The notes below the pieces were generated by a model. That model saw only the letters and a list, made by a program, of their open reading frames with translations, was not told where the DNA came from and did no database searches. Source: a virus. Taken from it: a DNA stretch of 21,322 nucleotides. The DNA lies in the IMG/VR virus record IMGVR_UViG_3300034066_001031, positions 1 to 21,322 of that record; one strand, written 5' to 3'. The translations under genes and the position numbers were made by a program. Below, one piece after another: positions 12,630 through 17,576 of this stretch (positions within the stretch are counted from its first letter, which is position 1; each line of letters begins with the position of its first letter).

Positions 12630-12872
12630 TTATTCATCGTAGTCAATAAAAACATACAATGGAATAGAATCAGTATAAGCAAATTGAATTATTTCTAATT
12701 CATCAAATTCATTTTTTACTTGTACATCGTAGTTATCTCCAGTAGAATCACTTTCAATAAAAATAACTTCAAGAATGTCATTGTTTACTTTTATTAAATC
12801 ACCAATCATTAGTTGGTCTGGTGCAAGTGTATCTGCCTCGATTAGTTCCATGTCGCTCATTGTAGCATTCAT
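12630..12872 (-). CDS. Conserved actinophage small protein (MSDMEL type)
   Basis: The 80-residue protein contains MSDMELIEADTLAPDQLMIG and ends TDSIPLYVFIDYDE, a family I recognise as common in actinophages, probably a small beta barrel. The start chosen has GAGGAA 6 nt upstream; an ATG six codons earlier lacks a site, and ATG of MSDMEL four codons later is also possible. It closes an operon starting at 14.0 kb. Confidence 0.75.
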   Translation of the reverse strand: MNATMSDMELIEADTLAPDQLMIGDLIKVNNDILEVIFIESDSTGDNYDVQVKNEFDELEIIQFAYTDSIPLYVFIDYDE

Positions 12873-12873
12873 T

Positions 12874-13161
12874 TTATTCCTCATCTTCAAATTCGTCTAC
12901 TGGGTTAATAAACCAAGACAAGTGGTGTTGGTCTACAATTGCGTGGGCAGGTGCGTGGCTCATTCCCTTATAGAATACGCCTTCAGGCATAGCAATAAAT
13001 CGGTCATAGTCCTCATCATAGTATGCGTCAATTGCCTCTATGCAAGGCTGAACCATAGAAAGTGGTACGGGTGGATAGTGATTACCCTGTAAGTGATACG
13101 CCAATTGAGTTTCTAAATCCAATACGCTATCCGCTAATCCAATTGCTGTAACTGATCCCAT
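12874..13161 (-). CDS. Conserved actinophage protein (MGSVTAIGLADS type)
   Basis: The 95-residue protein starts MGSVTAIGLADSVLDLETQL and continues YHLQGNHYPPVPLSMVQPC. This opening is one of the most conserved small-protein signatures in actinophages. The function is not known. It is flanked by TAATG and TAA-AATG junctions. Confidence 0.8.
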   Translation of the reverse strand: MGSVTAIGLADSVLDLETQLAYHLQGNHYPPVPLSMVQPCIEAIDAYYDEDYDRFIAMPEGVFYKGMSHAPAHAIVDQHHLSWFINPVDEFEDEE

Positions 13162-13322
13162 TATTTATTCTCCTCAAAATCGTTATCTGACATTTCTGCA
13201 TACTGATTATTTTCAGTTTCTTTTAGGTTAGTATAAATAATAACCTGACCATAGTTATCATACCCTATGCCATAATTCGGAGCAATCTTGCTCATTCCTT
13301 TTGCAAAAGTAGTTATGTCCAT
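13161..13322 (-). CDS. Small conserved hypothetical protein
   Basis: Fifty-three residues, MDITTFAKGMSKIAPNYGIG then YDNYGQVIIYTNL and an acidic tail. The DNYGQxxIYTNL block is familiar from actinophage small proteins. Confidence 0.7.
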   Translation of the reverse strand: MDITTFAKGMSKIAPNYGIGYDNYGQVIIYTNLKETENNQYAEMSDNDFEENK

Positions 13323-13541
13323 TTACTTACCTCCCACAATTCCACTGCGATACAAAATTTTTGTATGCATTTTGCCACTAGGCTCTGATAAATTTACTGT
13401 ACGGAATTCGTTAGCAAATCCGTGGTCAATAAATCTCTGATAAACTTCAACGGCACTTAGTGCGTCTGAGTAGCGACCAATCCAATTCGGCTTAGCCTCT
13501 CCGTCATTAGTTGTTGTTACTGAGTATAGGTATTCGTTCAT
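13323..13541 (-). CDS. Conserved small protein (EYLYSVTTT...GKMHT type)
   Basis: The 72-residue protein begins MNEYLYSVTTTNDGEAKPNW and ends with VNLSEPSGKMHTKILYR. I recognise both blocks from a family shared by actinophages. The arrangement is strand-helix-strand with no catalytic motif. Confidence 0.75.
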   Translation of the reverse strand: MNEYLYSVTTTNDGEAKPNWIGRYSDALSAVEVYQRFIDHGFANEFRTVNLSEPSGKMHTKILYRSGIVGGK

Positions 13542-13684
13542 TAGTTATTCTCCTTAGTTATAAATAGTTGGTGTGGGTTACAATCGCAAGACTCTGTATC
13601 AAAGTCCTCGCTATTGCCAAAGTATAGCCAACCTGTGCCATAGCATAGGTCGCAAGTAGTTATCTCTAAGTGCAATTCTTTCAT
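13541..13684 (-). CDS. DnaJ-like zinc-finger microprotein
   Basis: The 47-residue protein has CDLCYGTGW, one CxxCxGxG repeat as in the DnaJ Cys-rich domain, followed by CDCNPH, so it can form one zinc centre. Start and stop overlap with neighbours. Confidence 0.7.
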   Translation of the reverse strand: MKELHLEITTCDLCYGTGWLYFGNSEDFDTESCDCNPHQLFITKENN

Positions 13685-13692
13685 TACTCCCA

Positions 13693-13815
13693 TTAGATAG
13701 CCCCTTCCTGAAATAAGCCAATTTCTAAATCTAGCAATTCGCTAGGTGTTGCATTGTCCAAGTCTATCCAACCTGCACCCTCATTGTCAATTCTAAAAAT
13801 CTCTATGTATCCCAT
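13693..13815 (-). CDS. Small acidic hypothetical protein
   Basis: Forty residues, MGYIEIFRIDNEGAGWIDLD..., with a TAATG start overlap and a GGGAG site for the next gene right after its stop. Confidence 0.65.
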   Translation of the reverse strand: MGYIEIFRIDNEGAGWIDLDNATPSELLDLEIGLFQEGAI

Positions 13816-14021
13816 TAGTTATTTTCTACCTTTACTGCTACTGTACGGCATACGACTTTTCCAAAATTACTAGGGCGTACTTCCACTAGATAACTTTCGC
13901 AACCCTGATACCAAACTGCGTTAGGGTGTTTCTCTGCTGAGATAATTTCTCCCGATAGTGTTCGTGAGCGGTATTTTGTTCCTACAAGTAGGTGTTCTAT
14001 TGTATAGACATTTGCTGACAT
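13815..14021 (-). CDS. Conserved small protein (NVYTIEHLLVG type)
   Basis: The 68-residue protein begins MSANVYTIEHLLVGTKYRSR and contains GEIISAEKHPNAVWYQGCES, recognised from actinophage genomes. It is the first gene of the operon running down to 12.63 kb and has an AGAGG site. Confidence 0.75.
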   Translation of the reverse strand: MSANVYTIEHLLVGTKYRSRTLSGEIISAEKHPNAVWYQGCESYLVEVRPSNFGKVVCRTVAVKVENN

Positions 14022-14053
14022 TTGCCAACCTCTTTCTTTTTGTTGATAATTCT

Positions 14054-14075
14054 ATCCTACCATAGGGGTCTGACA
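14054..14075 (-). promoter_or_regulatory. TGTCAG-N10-TAGGAT promoter
   Basis: TGTCAG (14070-14075), 10 bp, TAGGAT (14054-14059). No -35 box of the usual kind. Confidence 0.55.
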
Positions 14076-14107
14076 TTTTCGGTTAGACACGCCGTAGTGG
14101 GATAGAC

Positions 14108-14223
14108 TTTCTTTTATTTATTTTTACTTACTATGTAAGTCTAGCCTATTACTCACAAATTATCAAGTTACTAGCCAGTAAGTCCAAATACTGAGACGCT
14201 CAAGCCATGTGATAAATCTCACA
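14108..14223 (-). repeat. Inverted copy of the control element at 17461-17576
   Basis: Read leftwards: a CRP-type box, GAGCGTCTCA, TACTGGCTAGTAA, TTGATA, GCTAGACTTACATAGTAAG, then an A/T-rich AAATAAATAAAAG. The same ordered blocks occur on the plus strand at 17.46-17.58 kb. Confidence 0.7.
14208..14223. promoter_or_regulatory. CRP/GlxR-type palindrome
   Basis: TGTGA-TAAATC-TCACA, followed by GACACGCCCG (14231-14240) and GCGACGTCCC (14244-14253). Confidence 0.65.
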
Positions 14224-14259
14224 GCGTGGCGACACGCCCGAACGCGACGTCCCGTTTTT

Positions 14260-14358
14260 CTACTCTTTTACAAATAAATAAAATCCACTTGCTAAGCAGA
14301 TCATTGAAAACCAAAACAATGCGTTTCCACTTTCAAAAAAGGTTTGATAAAAACTCAT
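14260..14358 (-). CDS. 32-residue membrane microprotein
   Basis: MSFYQTFFESGNALFWFSMI-CLASGFYLFVKE has one hydrophobic helix (about 12-30). It is the last gene of the operon starting at 15.2 kb and is preceded by GAGGAGAAA. Function unknown. Confidence 0.6.
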   Translation of the reverse strand: MSFYQTFFESGNALFWFSMICLASGFYLFVKE

Positions 14359-14359
14359 T

Positions 14360-14500
14360 TTATTTCTCCTCAATGTCTGCGACATAAACATCGCTTCGAT
14401 TTATGTTTCCGTATTTCAATTTGAAATCGAATTGGTCAATTGCTTCATCATAGTTGTCTGCTTCGACATTTATGAAAGCATTAAATTCAAAGATAGCCAT
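14360..14500 (-). CDS. Small acidic hypothetical protein
   Basis: Forty-six residues, MAIFEFNAFINVEADNYDEA..., in a strand-helix arrangement. AAGGAGAA precedes the ATG, within the end of the upstream gene. Confidence 0.65.
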   Translation of the reverse strand: MAIFEFNAFINVEADNYDEAIDQFDFKLKYGNINRSDVYVADIEEK

Positions 14501-14664
14501 TACTTATTCTCCTTGTATAAAAAATCCCAAGCCTTACGGCATAGAATAATTGACTTGCAGTTATCACAACAGATAACCCCATGAGGGTTTAACTCAATGT
14601 CATAGATGTCAATTGTGGTAGTTACTGCACCACATACAGATTTAATTGGTACATAGGTACTCAT
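14500..14664 (-). CDS. Cys-rich small protein
   Basis: The 54-residue protein has C11, then CCDNC (32-36) and C42, enough for one zinc site. It shares TAATG junctions with both neighbours' pattern and has no recognised family. Confidence 0.65.
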   Translation of the reverse strand: MSTYVPIKSVCGAVTTTIDIYDIELNPHGVICCDNCKSIILCRKAWDFLYKENK

Positions 14665-14901
14665 TTATTCACTCCAACCATTTAGATTTTGAAATTCGGA
14701 ATAAGGTAATTCAATTGTGAATACATTATTATTTTTATACACATTAGCATTTTTGCCTATTGTGTATTTTTCTAGGATTACAGTAGCGATACCGCTATCC
14801 TCATTTAGAGATACAATCTCCACGACTTTGTGGTTTATGTATTTTGAAGGGGGCAGAAAGAATTTATCTTTTGCGATTTTATTAGCAAGGGATAGGCTCA
14901 T
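14665..14901 (-). CDS. Hypothetical beta-rich protein
   Basis: Seventy-eight residues, MSLSLANKIAKDKFFLPPSK then alternating strands (HKVVEIVSL, GIATVILEKY, NNVFTIELPY). It resembles a small beta barrel. The start overlaps the upstream stop as ATGA. Confidence 0.65.
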   Translation of the reverse strand: MSLSLANKIAKDKFFLPPSKYINHKVVEIVSLNEDSGIATVILEKYTIGKNANVYKNNNVFTIELPYSEFQNLNGWSE

Positions 14902-15008
14902 TTGTATTCTCCTTTCTTTATTAGTTCATCTAGCATTTTTGCTAGTGGGTCTACTTGCTCGTCTGCAAGATAGTTTTCTAATTCTAATTGTTTTACGAAG
15001 TCTATCAT
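14898..15008 (-). CDS. 36-residue helical microprotein
   Basis: MIDFVKQLELENYLADEQVD-PLAKMLDELIKKGEYK is an acidic amphipathic helix pair. ATGA overlaps occur at both ends. Confidence 0.6.
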   Translation of the reverse strand: MIDFVKQLELENYLADEQVDPLAKMLDELIKKGEYK

Positions 15009-15181
15009 TTAGATACCTTCCAATCTGTCCACATTGGTAGACGCTCAGGGTCGGTATCATTGTACCAACGCTCAATGTTATTTTCACAAATTTCACAAAA
15101 AGTAAATTGTGTATCTGCAACCTCTGAGATAGCAGACTTGAAGGGTGTGTGTTCTACACACTTGATAATTGTTGAATTCAT
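15005..15181 (-). CDS. Zinc-ribbon-like small protein
   Basis: The 58-residue protein has C8-x2-H11 and CEIC (29-32), then WYNDTDPERLPMWTDW. The Cys/His set suits one zinc ion. First gene of the operon to 14.26 kb; its leader carries the AAGGU-loop hairpin and an AAAGGAA site. Confidence 0.7.
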   Translation of the reverse strand: MNSTIIKCVEHTPFKSAISEVADTQFTFCEICENNIERWYNDTDPERLPMWTDWKVSK

Positions 15182-15198
15182 TTGAATTCCTTTCTAGT

Positions 15199-15215
15199 TC
15201 AATCACCTTGATTGA
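15199..15215 (-). promoter_or_regulatory. Leader hairpin with AAGGU loop (copy 1)
   Basis: RNA: UCAAUC-AAGGU-GAUUGA, a 6-bp stem and 5-nt loop, between the -10 box and the AAAGGAA ribosome site. Confidence 0.65.
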
Positions 15216-15232
15216 CTTTCTTTATACTAGTA

Positions 15233-15254
15233 AGTATAGCAGGGGGGTCTGACA
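15233..15254 (-). promoter_or_regulatory. TGTCAG-N10-TATACT promoter
   Basis: TGTCAG (15249-15254), 10 bp (ACCCCCCTGC), TATACT (15233-15238). Almost identical to the promoter at 17144-17165. Confidence 0.65.
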
Positions 15255-15293
15255 TCTACTGACCAGTAATGCCACAAATCGGACATTTTGAAA

Positions 15294-15350
15294 TGTGATG
15301 TAGGTCATGTGGATAACTCACGCTCAATTCTGAATGTGATCTGCGTCATG
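15294..15350. promoter_or_regulatory. Two CRP-like sites flanking a DnaA box
   Basis: TGTGA-TGTAGG-TCATG (15294-15309) and TGTGA-TCTGCG-TCATG (15335-15350), each with one imperfect half-site, on either side of TGTGGATAA (15308-15316, a perfect DnaA box on the minus strand). GACACGCCCG and GCGACGTCCC follow to 15378. Confidence 0.55.
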
Positions 15351-15393
15351 TGGACGACACGCCCGAACGCGACGTCCCAAAATTTTGAGTGTG

Positions 15394-15414
15394 GAGCAGT
15401 TTTAAATCTTGCTC
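15394..15414. terminator. GAGCA/TGCTC stem-loop
   Basis: GAGCA (15394-15398) and TGCTC (15410-15414) pair around an 11-nt loop; AGGA-T8 follows on the plus strand. It sits just after the leftward gene 15429-15608. Confidence 0.5.
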
Positions 15415-15428
15415 AGGATTTTTTTTAT

Positions 15429-15608
15429 TTAGTAAGTGTCTTTGTTACACGCTTCAAAAAATTTAGTTGAATCAAACCTTGGATTATCTGCTTCAAACAT
15501 TGAACCAAATTCATCAACTAAGTCGTGAAAAGTAAATTCATCACCTATCAAATCTTTGAATGATGAAAGAATTTCAGCAGTTGCAACATAGTCCTTGCGT
15601 GTCATCAT
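15429..15608 (-). CDS. Conserved actinophage protein (TRKDYVATAEIL type)
   Basis: The 59-residue protein MMTRKDYVATAEILSSFKDL continues FHDLVDEFGSMFEADNPRFD and ends CNKDTY. I recognise this as a family widely shared by actinophages; function unknown. Two adjacent ATGs follow the upstream TAA (TAATGATG); the first is used here. Confidence 0.8.
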   Translation of the reverse strand: MMTRKDYVATAEILSSFKDLIGDEFTFHDLVDEFGSMFEADNPRFDSTKFFEACNKDTY

Positions 15609-15814
15609 TACTCGGCCACCTTTAGAATTGCATAAGTGCCACGAGCATTTATTTCATCAAGTACAGGACCGAGGGCAGGCACTAGCAAATCTTTTAGCAT
15701 TCCTTCAAGCATAGCAACCAAATCTGAGTGAGGGATAGATAGTGCTTGTAGTGCTACTGGGTGAGTTTCATCGAACTCGGTTACGAACTTTAGAGAGTGT
15801 TCTACTTTAGTCAT
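15608..15814 (-). CDS. Small hypothetical protein
   Basis: Sixty-eight residues, MTKVEHSLKFVTEFDETHPV then a helix (HSDLVAMLEGMLKDLLVPAL). It has an AGGAAA site and a TAATG link to the next gene. Confidence 0.7.
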   Translation of the reverse strand: MTKVEHSLKFVTEFDETHPVALQALSIPHSDLVAMLEGMLKDLLVPALGPVLDEINARGTYAILKVAE

Positions 15815-15833
15815 TTATTTTATTTCCTATTCT

Positions 15834-16031
15834 TTAGTTTGATTTTGTAAGTGTAGAAGTGCCACGAAGTGTGCCACTAATTCCAAGGGTATCGCAAGCG
15901 ATTTTTACTGCAACGCCAACAGGTAGTTGAGTTGGATAAGTTGAGATGAATTGAGCAACCGCACCCTTAGAGGCAAGGTTGATTTTTTTTGTAGAACCTG
16001 AAAAGGTTTCTAGTGTTATAGTGTAAGTCAT
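15834..16031 (-). CDS. Small hypothetical protein
   Basis: Sixty-five residues, basic, MTYTITLETFSGSTKKINLA, with strand-strand-helix spacing (GAVAQFISTYPTQLPVGVAV). An AAAGGAAG site precedes it. First gene of the unit down to 15.43 kb. Confidence 0.7.
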   Translation of the reverse strand: MTYTITLETFSGSTKKINLASKGAVAQFISTYPTQLPVGVAVKIACDTLGISGTLRGTSTLTKSN

Positions 16032-16064
16032 TTTTAGACTTCCTTTCGTTTGTTTGATAAGACT

Positions 16065-16086
16065 ATCTTACCATTGGGGGCTGACA
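16065..16086 (-). promoter_or_regulatory. TGTCAG-N10-TAAGAT promoter
   Basis: TGTCAG (16081-16086), 10 bp (CCCCCAATGG), TAAGAT (16065-16070). Confidence 0.55.
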
Positions 16087-16095
16087 TTTTGGCTA

Positions 16096-16148
16096 CTTAT
16101 TCGCTAAGGCTCACTGTGATTTGCATCACATTTATTTGCTTAGGCTCA
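16096..16148. promoter_or_regulatory. CRP-type box flanked by TGAGCCTAGCAAATAAG-like repeats
   Basis: TGTGA-TTTGCA-TCACA (16115-16130) lies between two minus-strand copies of TGAGCCTAGCAAATAAG (16096-16113 and 16132-16148, each with one or two changes). The arrangement mirrors 17.41-17.48 kb on the plus strand. Confidence 0.6.
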
Positions 16149-16188
16149 TTAGCCAATTTGTCCTTTATTTAATTTTTCTTATGTAGTA

Positions 16189-16217
16189 AGACTATCACAC
16201 ATACCCTGAAAAGTCAA
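16189..16217 (-). promoter_or_regulatory. Upstream promoter resembling the 17.35-kb promoter
   Basis: TTGACT (16212-16217), a 17-bp spacer, TAGTCT (16189-16194). Both boxes, the spacer and the following AAGAAAAATTAAATA resemble the rightward promoter at 17347. Confidence 0.5.
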
Positions 16218-16238
16218 GGCGACACGCCGTAGGCGTTG

Positions 16239-16254
16239 TGTGATTTACATCACT
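16239..16254. promoter_or_regulatory. CRP-like site at the stop of gene 16250-16354
   Basis: TGTGA-TTTACA-TCACT, one imperfect base; GACACGCCG lies 10 bp to the left. Confidence 0.5.
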
Positions 16255-16354
16255 TTTTTAGAGATTCAGCGTAGGCTGGGTCTGATACGCTTTCAGCGCC
16301 AAACTCCTCATAGATTTCTAGATAAATTTCATCATAGTATTCGTTATAGTCCAT
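16250..16354 (-). CDS. 34-residue acidic microprotein
   Basis: MDYNEYYDEIYLEIYEEFGA-ESVSDPAYAESLKK is an acidic Tyr-rich helix. It is transcribed alone from a strong promoter, with the AAGGU-loop hairpin and an AAAGGAG site in its leader. Its stop codon lies inside a CRP-like site. Confidence 0.6.
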   Translation of the reverse strand: MDYNEYYDEIYLEIYEEFGAESVSDPAYAESLKK

Positions 16355-16370
16355 TTGGACTCCTTTCAAT

Positions 16371-16387
16371 TTGAGAACCTTTCTCAA
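16371..16387 (-). promoter_or_regulatory. Leader hairpin with AAGGU loop (copy 2)
   Basis: RNA: UUGAGA-AAGGU-UCUCAA, the same geometry as copy 1 with a different stem. Confidence 0.65.
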
Positions 16388-16403
16388 TTTTCTTTATACT
16401 AGA

Positions 16404-16432
16404 AGTATAGCAGAGAAATCTCAAAAAGTCAA
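16404..16432 (-). promoter_or_regulatory. Promoter of gene 16250-16354
   Basis: TTGACT (16427-16432), a 17-bp spacer, TATACT (16404-16409). It has a standard -35 box and lacks TGTCAG, though its leader matches the two TGTCAG-promoted leaders. Confidence 0.7.
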
Positions 16433-16453
16433 GACGACACGCCGTATTTTGAA

Positions 16454-16480
16454 TGTGATTCGCATCACACGGGACGTCCC
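16454..16480. promoter_or_regulatory. CRP-type palindrome joined to GGGACGTCCC
   Basis: TGTGA-TTCGCA-TCACA (16454-16469) directly followed by GGGACGTCCC (16471-16480), with CGACACGCCG just to the left. Confidence 0.65.
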
Positions 16481-16509
16481 AAAAAATCGCAGAGTTTTAT
16501 TTCTGCGAT
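16481..16509 (-). terminator. Rho-independent terminator, leftward
   Basis: On the minus strand ATCGCAGA pairs with TCTGCGAT (16502-16509 and 16486-16493) around an 8-nt loop, followed by TTTTT. It ends the operon 17091-16522. Confidence 0.8.
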
Positions 16510-16521
16510 CTTGGTTTTTAT

Positions 16522-16788
16522 TTATTCGTTTTCTAAATACGATTCAAAATCATTTAGAAAAACACGATAAGCGATTGGGTCGCATTCTTTTAGAATGTCA
16601 GCAGGATAAAATAAAATTCCTGCAATCATTACTGGGTCATGCGAATCATTTATGTATTCATCAAATTGCTCTTGCAATTCTTGTTCTAATTCATAGTCGG
16701 TTTTTTCATCAACCTCATTTAGCAATTCTGCTAAAACTGGCTCAACTGCTTTTGCAGCAAGGTCTAATTTTTCTTGAAGTGTTTTCAT
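16522..16788 (-). CDS. Conserved phage small protein (DPVxIAG...DPIAYR type)
   Basis: The 88-residue protein has an acidic helical N-terminal half and the block HDPVMIAGILFYPADILKEC then DPIAYRVFLNDF, which I recognise from a family of phage small proteins. The ATG follows the upstream TAA directly, with GAGGAG before it. Function unknown. Confidence 0.75.
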   Translation of the reverse strand: MKTLQEKLDLAAKAVEPVLAELLNEVDEKTDYELEQELQEQFDEYINDSHDPVMIAGILFYPADILKECDPIAYRVFLNDFESYLENE

Positions 16789-16917
16789 TTATTCATTCTC
16801 CTCTAAATTGAAAGTGTTTTCCATTATGGCATTGGATTTGCGTAGAGCGTCTAACGCTATTGCTAAAGAGGTGAGGCGTTGAGCCTCTATCATTTGCTTG
16901 TATTCATCTAAGTTCAT
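16789..16917 (-). CDS. 42-residue helical protein
   Basis: MNLDEYKQMIEAQRLTSLAI... is probably a single amphipathic helix. An AAGGAG site precedes it. The coding sequence contains a perfect GAGGC-N5-GCCTC hairpin, which may be incidental. Confidence 0.6.
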   Translation of the reverse strand: MNLDEYKQMIEAQRLTSLAIALDALRKSNAIMENTFNLEENE

Positions 16918-17091
16918 TTATTTTACTCCTTCGAATAATTCTTTACACTTGTTGGGGTTATCCCACCAAGGCTGACCTGCGTGATACTTAGCAGGTGCTA
17001 AGACTACCTGCCCACAAGGGCAGAGGTTCATTAGACCTTTAGGGTAATCGCTAACCTTAGCGAAACCTTGACCGAAAATACTGTTTGACAT
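16918..17091 (-). CDS. Cys-motif small protein
   Basis: The 57-residue protein has LCPCGQVVLAPAKYHAGQPW and a later Cys (NKCKELF), a C-x-C-G knuckle plus partner. It is the first gene of the leftward operon from the divergent control region; its leader carries the AAGGU-loop hairpin. Confidence 0.65.
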   Translation of the reverse strand: MSNSIFGQGFAKVSDYPKGLMNLCPCGQVVLAPAKYHAGQPWWDNPNKCKELFEGVK

Positions 17092-17109
17092 TTTATTGTC
17101 CTTTCTAGT

Positions 17110-17126
17110 TCAGAAACCTTTTCTGA
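17110..17126 (-). promoter_or_regulatory. Leader hairpin with AAGGU loop (copy 3)
   Basis: RNA: UCAGAA-AAGGU-UUCUGA; the stem differs from copies 1 and 2 but pairing is complete. Confidence 0.65.
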
Positions 17127-17143
17127 CTTTCTTTATACTAGTA

Positions 17144-17165
17144 AGTATAACAGGGGGGTCTGACA
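17144..17165 (-). promoter_or_regulatory. TGTCAG-N10-TATACT promoter
   Basis: TGTCAG (17160-17165), 10 bp (ACCCCCCTGT), TATACT (17144-17149). Confidence 0.65.
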
Positions 17166-17346
17166 TTTACGAGGGTATAAAAGGTATAAATTGGACATTG
17201 TGATGTAGCACACATGTGATGTATACCACTATAGTTATACACAGGTTATCCACAGGGCACGTCCTAGATAGGGGGTACCTGTATAGGGGGTAGATCATGC
17301 ACGTCCCCATGTGACGCATATCACACACGACACGCCGTGCTAGGAC

Positions 17347-17375
17347 TTGACTTTTAGGGGTAGATGTGTTATTAT
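17347..17375 (+). promoter_or_regulatory. Main rightward promoter
   Basis: TTGACT (17347-17352), a 17-bp spacer, TATTAT (17370-17375). The CRP-type box at 17310-17325 is centred about 64 bp upstream of the likely start, close to the class I activator position (-61.5). Confidence 0.6.
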
Positions 17376-17410
17376 ACTAGTATAAGAAAAATTAAATAGA
17401 GATAAAAGGT

Positions 17411-17462
17411 TATGAGCCTAGCAAATAAGATAACAAAAAGTTATATGAGCCTAGCAAATAAG
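17411..17462 (+). repeat. Two TATGAGCCTAGCAAATAAG repeats 33 bp apart
   Basis: Identical 19-bp copies at 17411-17429 and 17444-17462, within the rightward leader. Variants occur at 17592, 17621, and on the minus strand at 16.1 kb. Confidence 0.75.
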
Positions 17463-17576
17463 TGACCTAAATCACATAGCCCAAGCGTCTCATTATATGA
17501 GAATACTGGCTAGTAAGTTGATATTTATTAGATTTTTTGCTAGACTTACATAGTAAGAAAAATTAAATAAAGAAAA
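17461..17576 (+). repeat. Long control element, inverted relative to 14108-14223
   Basis: Ordered blocks: AGTGA-CCTAAA-TCACA, AAGCGTCTCA, TACTGGCTAGTAA, TTGATA, GCTAGACTTACATAGTAAG, AAAAATTAAATAAAG. The last block recurs near 16165-16190 (minus) and 17378 (plus). Confidence 0.7.

Noticed and set aside
16371-16811. Rightward 146-codon open frame
   Set aside because: It crosses a leader hairpin, promoter, CRP box and terminator and is antisense to a conserved small gene.
14108-17576. Transposon bounded by terminal inverted repeats
   Set aside because: No transposase or target duplication is seen, and the repeats contain promoter-type elements used elsewhere, so a shared control element is the simpler view.
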